Shown here piece after piece: positions 17,263 to 25,399 of a stretch of DNA of 64,000 nt. The stretch is from Planctomycetales bacterium 10988. GTDB lineage: Bacteria; Planctomycetota; Planctomycetia; Pirellulales; Pb10988. Numbering within the stretch: the first letter of the stretch is position 1; each line of letters opens with the position of its first letter. The notes beneath the pieces were generated by a model, which did not search any database, was not told where the DNA came from, and worked only from the letters and a program-made list of their open reading frames with translations. The DNA lies in contig CP043547.1 of NCBI GenBank assembly GCA_009664345.1, positions 2,694,709-2,758,708 on the forward strand. Direction: 5' to 3'. Both the position numbers and the translations under genes were made by a program.

Positions 17263-18537
17263 ATGCACGTTTCCACCACCATTCATCTACTTGGAGCGAC
17301 AGGGCTTTTCCCATCCAGGGCCTTCATGCCGGCGTTTGCCACTGCGTTGATTCTCCGCTTCGGCCCGCAGATTCCTTATCTTTCTGATCTGGAATTTCTC
17401 CAGGCGGTCGAATCGCCCACTTGGTTCATTAGCGATGTCTCGCTTTGGGTGTTGGGAATTCTTTCGCTGCTTGAATGCTTTGCGGCGAAGCAATCGGAAC
17501 TGCGTCAGGTGATGGATCAGCTTGACTATTATGTAAAGCCGACGATGTCCTTTCTGACCGTCCTCGGAGTGATGAGTGTCACCGATGCTCGGGTCTTGGA
17601 CGCCACGATTCAACAAGGCGGAATGTTCGATCTTCTATTAGGAGTGTTGATCGCCGGAGGCGTTTACTTTTTGACCACGATCCGCTTGATGTTTTATCAG
17701 GTGCTGGGAAGCATGGACCCTGGCGATAATCTGGGGCTGCAACGGCTGACAAGTTGGCTGGAGGATGTGTGGGTTTGGGCCGCGATGTTCATGCTGGTCC
17801 TCTTCCCGGTTTTCATGCTTATTATGGCAGCACTGGTGTTCGCCGCACTTTATCAATTGGGTGAATATCTCAAACGTCGGGACGAGCAGCAACAGCTTGA
17901 TTGTTCCCAATGCGGGACAAAAATGTACCTCTGTGCCCCGGCTTGCCCGAACTGCCATGCGCCAAATCCGAAGCCTTGTCGCGTCGGCTGGTGGGGGCAA
18001 TCGTTACCGGATCAACCTGCCCAGAACGATCACCCTTTGCTCTTGTTGGAAAAATATCGCTGCCCCCGTTGTGCCGCACATTTAAACAATGTCACCACCG
18101 ACGATCACTGCGGGGTCTGCCAAGAGCCCTTGTTTTCGAGCGGAAATCGCTACGATGACTATGTGGAAAGGATCGAAGGCCGCCGAGATGTGACCCTGTT
18201 GATCTGCACCTTGCTTAGCTTCGTACCCATTGTTGGGGTGTTGCCGGCAATGGTCCTTTATCGATCGCAGCTTGTTTCGCCCTATCAAGCGTATCTCCCT
18301 TGGACCTCGGCGTTTATCCTTCGCTTTAAATCTGGATTGGTGAACTTCCTGGCCTTGATGGTCCAGTGGATTCCAGGCGTGGGGATTCTTTCCCTGCCAG
18401 CGATGGCCTTTTTTAATCACCGACTCTTCCGAAACGGTTTTCAAGCGGAATGGGAAGCCGAACATCCCCCGATGACAGACACTTCTTTAGAATCGTCTCC
18501 CACCACAAGCCAAATATCGGCGGCCAAAGGGAATTAG
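17263..18537 (+). CDS. DUF4126-like membrane protein with two zinc ribbons
   Basis: About 424 residues from the ATG at 17263; the frame opens upstream but without a better start. The N-terminal part (LLGATGLFPSRAFMPAFATA) resembles DUF4126 membrane proteins, with about four or five hydrophobic helices up to residue 210. A soluble middle part holds zinc-ribbon cysteines: CSQCGTKMYLCAPACPNCHAP, then YRCPRCAAHLNN...CGVCQEPLF. Two or three further hydrophobic segments follow. The combination of membrane domain and ribbons suggests a membrane regulator or scaffold, but no function is established. Followed by a terminator at 18557. Confidence 0.65.
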   Translation: MHVSTTIHLLGATGLFPSRAFMPAFATALILRFGPQIPYLSDLEFLQAVESPTWFISDVSLWVLGILSLLECFAAKQSELRQVMDQLDYYVKPTMSFLTVLGVMSVTDARVLDATIQQGGMFDLLLGVLIAGGVYFLTTIRLMFYQVLGSMDPGDNLGLQRLTSWLEDVWVWAAMFMLVLFPVFMLIMAALVFAALYQLGEYLKRRDEQQQLDCSQCGTKMYLCAPACPNCHAPNPKPCRVGWWGQSLPDQPAQNDHPLLLLEKYRCPRCAAHLNNVTTDDHCGVCQEPLFSSGNRYDDYVERIEGRRDVTLLICTLLSFVPIVGVLPAMVLYRSQLVSPYQAYLPWTSAFILRFKSGLVNFLALMVQWIPGVGILSLPAMAFFNHRLFRNGFQAEWEAEHPPMTDTSLESSPTTSQISAAKGN

Positions 18538-18556
18538 TGCAATACTTATTGAATAA

Positions 18557-18595
18557 AAAAGCCTGACGGGGTCGATCCTCGCCAGGCTTTTCTTG
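18557..18595. terminator. Bidirectional terminator between convergent genes
   Basis: AAAAAAGCCTGACG and CGCCAGGCTTTTCTTG form a stem around GGGTCGATCCT. It lies between the stop at 18537 and the leftward stop at 18632. Confidence 0.8.
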
Positions 18596-18631
18596 TGTCT
18601 AGAAATAACTTCAAAAAAACACTTTTTCGAT

Positions 18632-19330
18632 TTATTCTTCGCTGGACACTTTCGAATCCGCTGGGGCTTCAGCTTCTTTTTTCGGCTTGGCAGGTTTCTT
18701 TTTCGCCGTGTCGCGTGGCTTCTTGGCAGGCATCGGCCCAATCAATTCAATCAAGTTCCCATCGGGATCGCGGACGAGAACGATATATAACGGGGGTTCC
18801 GCATCTCCGGCAATTTTCACAGGGCCTTCGGCTAACGGAGCGGCCCCATATTTTTTGGCCATGGCAATCGCTCGGGGCAAATTCTTCACCATCACCGTCA
18901 GATAGCTGACCCCAAGAGAATGGGCGATCGTTGTGTGATCGACGCGTTGATTCGGGGCTCCATAGATTTCCATCAATTTCACCTGCGTGGCATTCTCCCC
19001 TTTGCCCGCTTTCATGACATAAACCTTCAAAGGCAATTGATGGGTCAAGCCGATTTTGGTCGCTTGTTCGGGGGCCACTTCAAAAGTGCTTGCTTCTTCA
19101 AAACCGAGGGCTTTGGTATAAAACTCTCGGGAAACTTCGATATCATGGACAACAATTCCGAAATGGACAATGGCCGATTGGAAGTGGGGAAGCGTCTGTT
19201 GGGCCATCCGCTGATTGCCTCGTTTGGGCTTTTCTTGTGCCGGAGCAAAAGAAACGAGGGAGAGCATCAACATGCCCACCAATCCGTAACAAGCAAACTT
19301 TCGGAGACAAAATCTAGTCGATTGAATCAT
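18632..19330 (-). CDS. Secreted VOC (glyoxalase/dioxygenase fold) protein
   Basis: 232 residues: an N-terminal signal peptide (VGMLMLSLVSFAPAQ), then a VOC domain from about residue 50 (IVHFGIVVHDIEVSREFYTKALGF) to about 200 (VRDPDGNLIELIGPMP). These are the paired beta-alpha-beta-beta-beta modules of glyoxalase I and extradiol dioxygenases; the H in VHFGI and E in LIELIG are at the usual metal-ligand positions. The tail (from about 205) is rich in K, A, P and E. Export of a VOC protein is unusual and leaves the substrate open. AAGAAGG lies ahead of the ATG. Monocistronic. Confidence 0.85.
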   Translation of the reverse strand: MIQSTRFCLRKFACYGLVGMLMLSLVSFAPAQEKPKRGNQRMAQQTLPHFQSAIVHFGIVVHDIEVSREFYTKALGFEEASTFEVAPEQATKIGLTHQLPLKVYVMKAGKGENATQVKLMEIYGAPNQRVDHTTIAHSLGVSYLTVMVKNLPRAIAMAKKYGAAPLAEGPVKIAGDAEPPLYIVLVRDPDGNLIELIGPMPAKKPRDTAKKKPAKPKKEAEAPADSKVSSEE

Positions 19331-19520
19331 AACGAGCCTTCTTTCTCAAAGTTAGATGGTAAGCATGGGAGCCAGTCGAATCCTAAAAAGGATCAGGGTT
19401 GATTGATTTAACCGAAGGGACATTGTAAACAAAGGAAAGGGAGAAACGCAAAGGGGCGAACCTCCCTTGATTGTCTACACTCTAGCCAACCCCTGGCTCT
19501 TTGATCATACGAGTAATTCC

Positions 19521-20534
19521 ATGAAGAACCCCTCCATCAATCGTCGAACCTTCCATCAACTTGTCGGTGGAATGGCACTTGCCGGCGGTGTGACAAACCT
19601 GCCAAAGTCAATGCCTTCCGCTCAGGCTGAAACGCTTACAACCAAGTCCAATGCCGATCTTCCACTTGTGGATTGTCATCAACACTTATGGGATTTTCGA
19701 ACCCTACACTTAGAAGAATATCAAGAAAATCCGGACAGTTTTCAAAGTGCTTCCAGCGTAGAATATGAAGAACTTTCCAAAGGTTTAAATATTGGCAAAG
19801 CGATCTATATGGAAGTCAATGTTCCCGTGGAACAACAAGTTCAAGAAGCGGAACAAATCATAAAAATCTGCCGAGACCCGAGGAATAAAACCGTCGCCGC
19901 AGTCATCTCGGGGCGGCCTGAAAATGAAAGTTTTGTCCCTTATATTAAACGGTTTTCCAAAGCTCCGGAAATTAAAGGAATCCGCCGGATGTTAAAACAT
20001 CCTGACACTCCACCGGGACATTGTTTACAACCAACGTTTGTTAAAAACATTCAACTCTTAGGTGAATTGAATCTCAGCTTCGACTTATGTTTTAAACCGG
20101 AAGATTTAATGGACGGAGTGGAACTTGTCAAAAAATGTCCTGACACTCGCTTTATTGTGGACCATTGTGGAGTAGGTGATCCGAAGTGGTATTTTAATTC
20201 TTCCCGGCAAGCTAAAAAACAACTCAATCAATGGAAGAAAAGTTTAAACGCTTTAAGTAAATATAAAAACGTTGCGTGTAAAATTTCGGGTATCGTCGCG
20301 CGTGCTCCGGAAGAGTGGTCCGCGGAAGATTTACAACCGATGATTCATTTTTGTTGGGAGACGTTTGGACCGGATAAAGTGGTCTTCGGGAGTGATTGGC
20401 CGGTCTGTCGAAAACGGGCGGAACTGGATGAATGGGTCAACGCCTTGCGGGAGATTGCTGCGGATTATCCTCGCGAAGATCAACAGAAACTCTTCTCGGA
20501 GAACGCTCACTATTTTTATCGGCTTGACAGCTAA
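19521..20534 (+). CDS. Tat-exported amidohydrolase (amidohydro_2)
   Basis: 337 residues. The N-terminus has a twin-arginine motif (SINRRTFHQLVGG) followed by a hydrophobic stretch. The mature part is a TIM-barrel metal-dependent hydrolase: VDCHQHLWDF carries the HxH metal site, VDHCGV a further His, and FGSDWPVC the catalytic Asp. The family includes L-fuconolactonase and 2-pyrone-4,6-dicarboxylate hydrolase, and sugar lactones are plausible substrates. The ATG at 19521 is preferred because it puts the Tat motif near the N-terminus; the frame is open from 19467 with a TTG. The gene 89 bp downstream on the same strand may be co-transcribed. Confidence 0.88.
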   Translation: MKNPSINRRTFHQLVGGMALAGGVTNLPKSMPSAQAETLTTKSNADLPLVDCHQHLWDFRTLHLEEYQENPDSFQSASSVEYEELSKGLNIGKAIYMEVNVPVEQQVQEAEQIIKICRDPRNKTVAAVISGRPENESFVPYIKRFSKAPEIKGIRRMLKHPDTPPGHCLQPTFVKNIQLLGELNLSFDLCFKPEDLMDGVELVKKCPDTRFIVDHCGVGDPKWYFNSSRQAKKQLNQWKKSLNALSKYKNVACKISGIVARAPEEWSAEDLQPMIHFCWETFGPDKVVFGSDWPVCRKRAELDEWVNALREIAADYPREDQQKLFSENAHYFYRLDS

Positions 20535-20622
20535 CATGAAACATTTCTTTGCTTATCTTTTGCAGGTGTTCAGCTATAATTCTAGAAGTGCATCGTTAAA
20601 CAAAGCTGAAGCCGAGTGAAAC

Positions 20623-21510
20623 ATGATTGGAAATCGATTCTATTTAGGTTGCCCGATCTGGGCTTGTGGCGATTGGCAAGGGAGCCTCTTTACGAAAAAA
20701 GCCCCTCGGAAGGATTGGCTGGTTCAATATTCCCAGGTATTTAACACCGTCGAGGGAAATAGCACTTTTTACGGTTTGCCGACAGAGGAAACGGTCAAAC
20801 GCTGGATTGCCGAAACCCCGCCTGGTTTTCGGTTTGCCTTGAAATTTCCCAGAGCGATCAGCCACGAGGGACCGCTTACGCATTCCGCGGCCGAAACGGA
20901 AGCCTTTTTAGAAATCCTGGAATGGTTGCGGAAAGGCGATCGGTTAGGGCCTTCTTTCTTGCAGCTTTCTCCCATGTATTCCTGGCATGAATGGACGGAC
21001 TTGGTGAGGTATTTACAGCAGCTTCCCCAAGACTATCCGTATGCCGTGGAGGTTCGGCACCGGGATTATTTTACCCCGGAGCGGGGAGAATTGGAGCTGG
21101 AAACCTTTTTGAGGGAACGCGGAATTGACCGCGTTTTCTTGGATAGCCGCCCTTTGTTCTCTGCTCCGGCCAGCACAGAATCCGAACGAAAAACACAACA
21201 GAGGAAACCCCGCTCTCCGCATCGTGATACGCCGACGGGAAAATATCCTTTTTTGCGGCTCATTTGCCGAGATACCCCCGAGGCAGCCTTTCCTTTTATG
21301 CAAGAATGGGCTCCGAAGATTGCTCATTGGCTGCAAGAAGGTCGCGTACCGTTTCTCTACACGCATGCCCCGGATGATCGTTATGCCCCGATTTTAGGCA
21401 GGTTCTTTTATCAAGAGCTACAAAAGGTAATACCGGACCTTGAGCCGATGCCACCCTGGCTAGGGGAGCAAGAGCAGCACCGACAAGATCAACAACAAAT
21501 GCTGTTTTAA
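20623..21510 (+). CDS. DUF72 (YecE-like) protein
   Basis: 295 residues. DUF72 proteins adopt a TIM-barrel fold of unknown function. Family features are YLGCPIWACGDWQGSLF at the start, YSQVFNTVEGNSTFYGLP, FRFALKFPRAISH, GPSFLQLSPMYS, YAVEVRHRDYF and VPFLYTHAPDD near the end. The ATG at 20623 begins directly at the conserved first strand. Its TAA stop shares the palindromic TTAA at 21507-21510 with the stop of the convergent His-rich gene, so the two 3' ends overlap by 4 bp with no room for a terminator. Confidence 0.9.
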   Translation: MIGNRFYLGCPIWACGDWQGSLFTKKAPRKDWLVQYSQVFNTVEGNSTFYGLPTEETVKRWIAETPPGFRFALKFPRAISHEGPLTHSAAETEAFLEILEWLRKGDRLGPSFLQLSPMYSWHEWTDLVRYLQQLPQDYPYAVEVRHRDYFTPERGELELETFLRERGIDRVFLDSRPLFSAPASTESERKTQQRKPRSPHRDTPTGKYPFLRLICRDTPEAAFPFMQEWAPKIAHWLQEGRVPFLYTHAPDDRYAPILGRFFYQELQKVIPDLEPMPPWLGEQEQHRQDQQQMLF

Positions 21511-21851
21511 TGGCGATGATGATGGTGATGCCCACGATGTCCATAGCCATGCCCGCGGTAGTGCGGAGCATAGTGATGGCGATGCACATGCCGATCGTAG
21601 CCGAAATCCAAACTAATATAAGGCCGAGGGGCCGGATAATGATGAATGACCGTCGGCGGCGCGGGGACGACATGCACCGGTTCAGGGTAGTATTGGTACA
21701 CCCGAGGATAGGCAGGTGCGTAGTACGTGGTTGGCGGGGGATAGCTGCGGTTATAGCTGAAGGAGAAAGAAAGGCCTTTATCTCCTGCCTCTACATTCCA
21801 GGCTCCCATACCTAGAATGACTGCCACCATGAGGATGTGTTTGCCAGACAT
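21507..21851 (-). CDS. Small secreted histidine/tyrosine-rich protein
   Basis: 114 residues. A signal peptide (MSGKHILMVAVILGMGAWNVEA) is followed by a Y/P-rich middle (YPPPTTYYAPAYPRVYQYYP) and a tail almost entirely H, R, G and Y, ending GHRGHHHHHRH. The His-rich tail suggests metal binding (Ni, Zn or Cu), an inference from composition only. Similar short Tyr/Pro/His-rich exported proteins occur in planctomycetes without known role. The 3' end overlaps the convergent DUF72 gene by 4 bp. Confidence 0.7.
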   Translation of the reverse strand: MSGKHILMVAVILGMGAWNVEAGDKGLSFSFSYNRSYPPPTTYYAPAYPRVYQYYPEPVHVVPAPPTVIHHYPAPRPYISLDFGYDRHVHRHHYAPHYRGHGYGHRGHHHHHRH

Positions 21852-22189
21852 GCTTATCTTCCTTGTTTTCCGACGTTCGCCAAGATAGGTAAGAGCGACC
21901 TCTTCTTGAGGATACCCTTTGATCCCATTGATCGATGGACCTTTTACGCTACTTTCCCGTCAAGTGGCAAGAGCAGATTTCAGGAAGTTCTAACAAAAAT
22001 GGTCGTGAGTTCTCAAGAACACACAAACAAGAGCGACTGGGCCTGCTCCCAGAAACCCCTCCGAACCGGTGCTTCAACAACCAGACCGGATAAGAACACG
22101 TCACTTCTAGAACTTAATCGTAAAGACTATAAAAAATTGGATAGGTGTTTCACCGAGTCTGATCACATAGATTTACGAATAGTTCTGTT

Positions 22190-22218
22190 GGCTATCTACG
22201 AAAGATAGCCCCCTCTTT
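22190..22218 (+). terminator. Terminator-like hairpin with no assigned upstream gene
   Basis: GGCTATCT and AGATAGCC form a perfect 8-bp stem with a 5-nt loop, followed by CCCTCTTTTA. The nearest supported rightward gene ends 680 bp earlier, so it may end a small RNA or an unrecognised small gene. Confidence 0.45.
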
Positions 22219-22466
22219 TAATAAGAAAACCTTCCGTGTTAAAGATCGGAAGTCGTAGATCGCCTAACAAATCACTTTTTACAGAACTCTAAAGACCTGT
22301 CTTTACTAACCTTAGGGTCTATGAATCAATCGTTTGAGATACTTAAAGGATAAAAGTACTTTTTACATTTAATTCATCCATAAACGAATGAGACCTAAGA
22401 CAAGCAACTATCTAGAGGAGTAAAACATACTTCCTGAGAGGCATCACATTCGCGGCAGCTAGATGC

Positions 22467-22490
22467 CCACCGCCGTGTGGTGGTGTTTTT
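22467..22490 (+). terminator. Short hairpin plus T5 in a 5' leader
   Basis: CCACC pairs with GGTGG (22467-22471 and 22479-22483) and is followed by TGTTTTT, 34 bp before the ATG of the gene at 22524. It could be an attenuator or end an upstream transcript; the stem is only 5 bp. Confidence 0.3.
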
Positions 22491-22523
22491 ACTCTCCGTA
22501 AAACTCTCTTTAGAAAAAGAAAC

Positions 22524-24314
22524 ATGAAACGAAAACTTATTCCTGGCATTTTAACAATGCTTACCTGTTTAACGGTGGGCTTGCCACTTTCAGCTCAAGA
22601 AGATCGAAATAACAACCGTACTAGCGAAGAAATGAGTCAATCGACTCTCTCCCTGCCTGGTGGGGAACAACTGCTAGAGCTTCGCGCCGAAACCCCACAA
22701 CAAGTCTGGGTCGGCGAAAGCTACGACATGAAAATTCATGTGACAAACACCTCGGATTCTGTTGAACTACATGATGTTCGCTTGCAACCGAACACATTGA
22801 AAAGCTTTGAGATTGAATCTGTTGAACTACAACAAAACCAGCAATCCAAAGGTAAGAAACAACAGTCCAATAATGAAAATCAGAAGAAAAATAAACAAAA
22901 CGCTTCTTCTGATAATCAACAAGAAGCAAAGATTAAAGAGAATCGTTGGGTGATTCCTAGCCTGAGTCCTGGCGAAACGAAAACTTTTCTCGTTTCTGCA
23001 ACCTCAGACCAGGAAGGCAAAAAAGGACTTTGCTTATTTGTAAAGTCCTATACTCCTGCTCTATGTCTTGAGACAGAGGTAGTTCAACCGGAACTGGAAC
23101 TTGTAAAACAAGCCCCGAAGGAACAACATCTTTGTAAAATTATTGAATACTCTTATTTTGTAAAAAATGGGGGAGATGCTGAAACGGGTACTTTCACAAT
23201 CAAAGACCAACTCGCCGATGGCATCTTGACTGAAAGTGGAAAAGACCAATTGACTTTTGAAGTTGATAATTTAGCTCCGGATGAAGTCCGTAAATTTGTT
23301 GCCCGAGTACGTGCAACCAAAACGGGTGAATTCTCCAGCCGAGCTGTTGCAGAACTAGGTGGAGATCAAACCGTAAAATCGAAGAAATCTTCAACGAACG
23401 TGATCAATGCCGATCTGGCAATCGCTTTGGAAGGGCCGGATAGCGAGTATATCAATACACCGTTGAAGTATACTGTTCGTGTTACAAACCATGGCGATGC
23501 AGTTGCTCCGGATACGATGTTGACTGTGAATTTTCCAGAAGAAGCTTCGTTGGAACATACTGGTGAAGTTCGCAAATCAGACAAGAAAGTTCAACAAAAT
23601 CAATCTGATGAGAACGAACCAACGAAAGCGAAAAAGCAATCGAAAAAAGATCAGAAGGAATCTGGCAACAATAACCAGAACTCGAATCGATTGAACAACT
23701 CGCAACAAGACTCGATGACCGAGGAAACTTGGGAATTGGGAAGTCTTCAACCAGGCCAATCGAAGCTAATTAACTTTACGCTGCGAAGTGACCAACAGGA
23801 AACACTACGCTGTGAAGCAGTTGCAAGCTTTGTGTGTGGTCAAGAAAATTCCACTGAGGAAGAAATTGAAGTCACTTCCATCTCCATGCTTGAAACCGAA
23901 ATCATCGCCATCCCGGCTTTGATGTTAACTTTGGTCGATAGTGAAGACCCAGTTGTCGATAGTGATGAAGTTACCTACACGATTGTAGTAAAGAACCAAG
24001 GAGACGCCGCGGATCAAAACGTACAAATTGAGGCGGAACTTCCCGAAAGCCTTACTTATGTAGATTCTTCCGGTCCCTCTAAAGCAACGTCTACTGAAGG
24101 TAGCAATATTGCTTTCAAACCTGTAAAGACTTTAGCTGCCGGGGACAAGCTTACTTGGCGAGTCACGACCAGATCTGAAGGTCAAGGCGATGGCCGTTTC
24201 TTGGTGAAACTCACTTCAAAAAGTTTGACCAAACCAGCCAGTGCCGAAGAGCCGACTCAGTTTGTCTCTCAGAAAACGAAGAAAAGTAATGATCAAGACG
24301 ACGAAAATAACTAA
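22524..24314 (+). CDS. OmcB-like DUF11-repeat exported protein, paralogue 1
   Basis: 596 residues. A signal peptide (MKRKLIPGILTMLTCLTVGLPLSAQ) precedes about four immunoglobulin-like DUF11 repeats, each with a Y-x-x-x-V-x-N-x-G-D pattern (YSYFVKNGGDAETGTFTIKD, YTVRVTNHGDAVAPDTMLTV, YTIVVKNQGDAADQNVQIEA). Two hydrophilic linkers rich in Q, N, K and S interrupt it at about 105-135 and 350-395. The repeat order and the last domain resemble the chlamydial large cysteine-rich envelope protein OmcB. Only about six cysteines remain (for example GLCLF, ALCLE, HLCKI, LRCEAV, FVCGQ). It probably sits in the periplasm or outer envelope. It has its own terminator; a paralogue lies at 27521-29368. Confidence 0.75.
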   Translation: MKRKLIPGILTMLTCLTVGLPLSAQEDRNNNRTSEEMSQSTLSLPGGEQLLELRAETPQQVWVGESYDMKIHVTNTSDSVELHDVRLQPNTLKSFEIESVELQQNQQSKGKKQQSNNENQKKNKQNASSDNQQEAKIKENRWVIPSLSPGETKTFLVSATSDQEGKKGLCLFVKSYTPALCLETEVVQPELELVKQAPKEQHLCKIIEYSYFVKNGGDAETGTFTIKDQLADGILTESGKDQLTFEVDNLAPDEVRKFVARVRATKTGEFSSRAVAELGGDQTVKSKKSSTNVINADLAIALEGPDSEYINTPLKYTVRVTNHGDAVAPDTMLTVNFPEEASLEHTGEVRKSDKKVQQNQSDENEPTKAKKQSKKDQKESGNNNQNSNRLNNSQQDSMTEETWELGSLQPGQSKLINFTLRSDQQETLRCEAVASFVCGQENSTEEEIEVTSISMLETEIIAIPALMLTLVDSEDPVVDSDEVTYTIVVKNQGDAADQNVQIEAELPESLTYVDSSGPSKATSTEGSNIAFKPVKTLAAGDKLTWRVTTRSEGQGDGRFLVKLTSKSLTKPASAEEPTQFVSQKTKKSNDQDDENN

Positions 24315-24355
24315 TTTTACGGCTTGATCCCTATGCTTTGAAGAATAGGAATTTC

Positions 24356-24397
24356 AAAGGCAACCATAGTGATTTCCCTTACTTGGTTGCCTTTTTC
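24356..24397 (+). terminator. Terminator after OmcB-like gene 1
   Basis: AAAGGCAACCA and TGGTTGCCTTT form an 11-bp perfect stem around a 17-nt loop, ending in TTTTTCC. It lies 42 bp after the stop at 24314 and just ahead of the small lipoprotein gene. Confidence 0.85.
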
Positions 24398-24423
24398 CAT
24401 CCACATTCGAAAGGAACGATCCA

Positions 24424-24600
24424 ATGTTACGTACAACTTTCTCTTTGCTTTTATTGATGACTCTCTCTTTGGGCGGACTCACCTTGACTGGGTGTAATCC
24501 TCAACCGAATGATTCTGAAACGGGAGAACCAAACCCGGATGTTTCGGAAGAAAGTGTCGATACCATGCCCGGAGATGATACCAGCTCTGATTCCGAATAA
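24424..24600 (+). CDS. Small lipoprotein, 58 residues
   Basis: ATG at 24424 to TAA at 24600, with AAAGGAA about 9 nt ahead. The peptide has a hydrophobic leader (FSLLLLMTLSLGGLTLTGC) ending in a lipobox L-T-G-C, so the cysteine at residue 24 should be lipidated after signal peptidase II cleavage. The 34-residue mature part is very acidic (NDSETGEPNPDVSEESVDTM and a D/S-rich end). No function is known. It sits between two terminators (24356 and 24636), which supports a separate small transcript. Confidence 0.75.
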   Translation: MLRTTFSLLLLMTLSLGGLTLTGCNPQPNDSETGEPNPDVSEESVDTMPGDDTSSDSE

Positions 24601-24635
24601 ATGAAAGATCTTATGAGGATAAGGTCCTACAAAAC

Positions 24636-24690
24636 AAAAACCCTTCCCGGATGACCAATAAACGTAGGTCAAAGGGAAGGGTTTTTTGTT
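24636..24690. terminator. Strong bidirectional terminator
   Basis: AAAACCCTTCCC pairs with GGGAAGGGTTTT, with GACC / GGTC adding a second inner stem, followed by TTTTTTGTTTCG. It serves the small lipoprotein gene and, by the poly-A on its left, the leftward glnB gene. Confidence 0.85.
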
Positions 24691-24721
24691 TCGTCCAAGT
24701 CGCTGGGAAACAAGCGAGCTC

Positions 24722-25060
24722 CTAGAGAGCCGATTCGCCTGTTTCACCGGTGCGGATTCGCACGGTATCCGCCAAGTCGCTGATGAAAAGTTTTCCATCC
24801 CCGATTTGACCCGTTTGAGCCGCAGTGCGGATAAGATCAACCGCTTGGGAAAGGGTTGCATCGCCAACGACGATTTCCAGTTTGATTTTGGGGACAAAAT
24901 CGACGGAATATTCGGTACCACGATAGGTTTCGGTATGGCCTTTTTGACGACCAAACCCACGAACTTCCATGATGGTCATCCCATGGATGCCGGCATCGAC
25001 GAGGGCCTTTTTGATGTCCTCGACTTTGTGGTGACGGACGATAGCCTCAATCTTTTTCAT
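24722..25060 (-). CDS. glnB: Nitrogen regulatory protein PII
   Basis: 112 residues, the standard PII length. It senses 2-oxoglutarate, ATP/ADP and (by uridylylation) glutamine status, and controls Amt, glutamine synthetase and NtrB-type regulators. The T-loop is complete, with the modifiable tyrosine Y51 (YRGTEYSVDFVPK); the ATP-binding GQIGDGKLFIS and the C-terminal VRIRTGETGESAL are canonical. GAGGAT lies ahead of the ATG. It follows amt on the same strand after 340 bp, in the classic amt/glnK association, though a terminator-like hairpin lies between them. glnK is an equally good name. Confidence 0.95.
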   Translation of the reverse strand: MKKIEAIVRHHKVEDIKKALVDAGIHGMTIMEVRGFGRQKGHTETYRGTEYSVDFVPKIKLEIVVGDATLSQAVDLIRTAAQTGQIGDGKLFISDLADTVRIRTGETGESAL

Positions 25061-25399
25061 AGGTGTACATCCTCAAGAGTAAATGTGCTTGAAATTATTG
25101 TAAACGTTGACTAATCCTATCTTTATCTTTAGGAGTGGCATCCGCATGGTCAAGCACGAAGTCTCAACCACCACTCAAATTTCCCCTAATATTGTGATTT
25201 CCGTGAGGAAGGTCAAGCAGGGGAAAAGTGCCCTGGCCCAGGCAAGCCAGGCATGCCTGCCCAAGCACAGGGCGTCCTTCTGGCCAGGCGGATGCCAGAA
25301 AGTCTTACGTTTACAGTTTAAAGGAAAGAGAACAGAACGGGTGTCGGTTCAGATAAAAACCTTTGCCGATCACCCGTTTTTTGTTCTTTGATTGACTAT
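25061..25399. other. Spacer between amt and glnB
   Basis: This 339-bp region holds a terminator at 25336-25388 and, around 25220-25310, an unusually G+C-rich patch. The patch contains the perfect palindrome CAGGCATGCCTG (25248-25259), CTGGCCAG, and an outer GCCCTG / CAGGGC pair. The patch may be a regulatory site for glnB. Sequences resembling a sigma-54 site here have GG to GC distances of 12 instead of 10, so I do not call one. Confidence 0.45.
25336..25388. terminator. Terminator between amt and glnB
   Basis: AACGGGTG (25336-25343) pairs with CACCCGTT (25371-25378), with CGG / CCG adding to the stem, followed on the plus strand by TTTTTTGTTC. In the amt transcript the tail is TCTGTTCTCTTT, so termination there may be partial. 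Confidence 0.65.

Larger units (their letters stand above)
21852..22523. other. Spacer with two hairpins upstream of the first OmcB-like gene
   Basis: This 672-bp AT-rich region contains a terminator-like hairpin at 22190-22218 and a second short one at 22467-22490. A 69-codon frame at 21999-22208 has AGGAAG ahead and its stop inside the first hairpin, but encodes nothing recognisable. Confidence 0.45.

Noticed and set aside
25210-25262. Sigma-54-like sequences upstream of glnB
   Set aside because: The GG to GC distance is 12 nt in the best cases, two more than sigma-54 tolerates.
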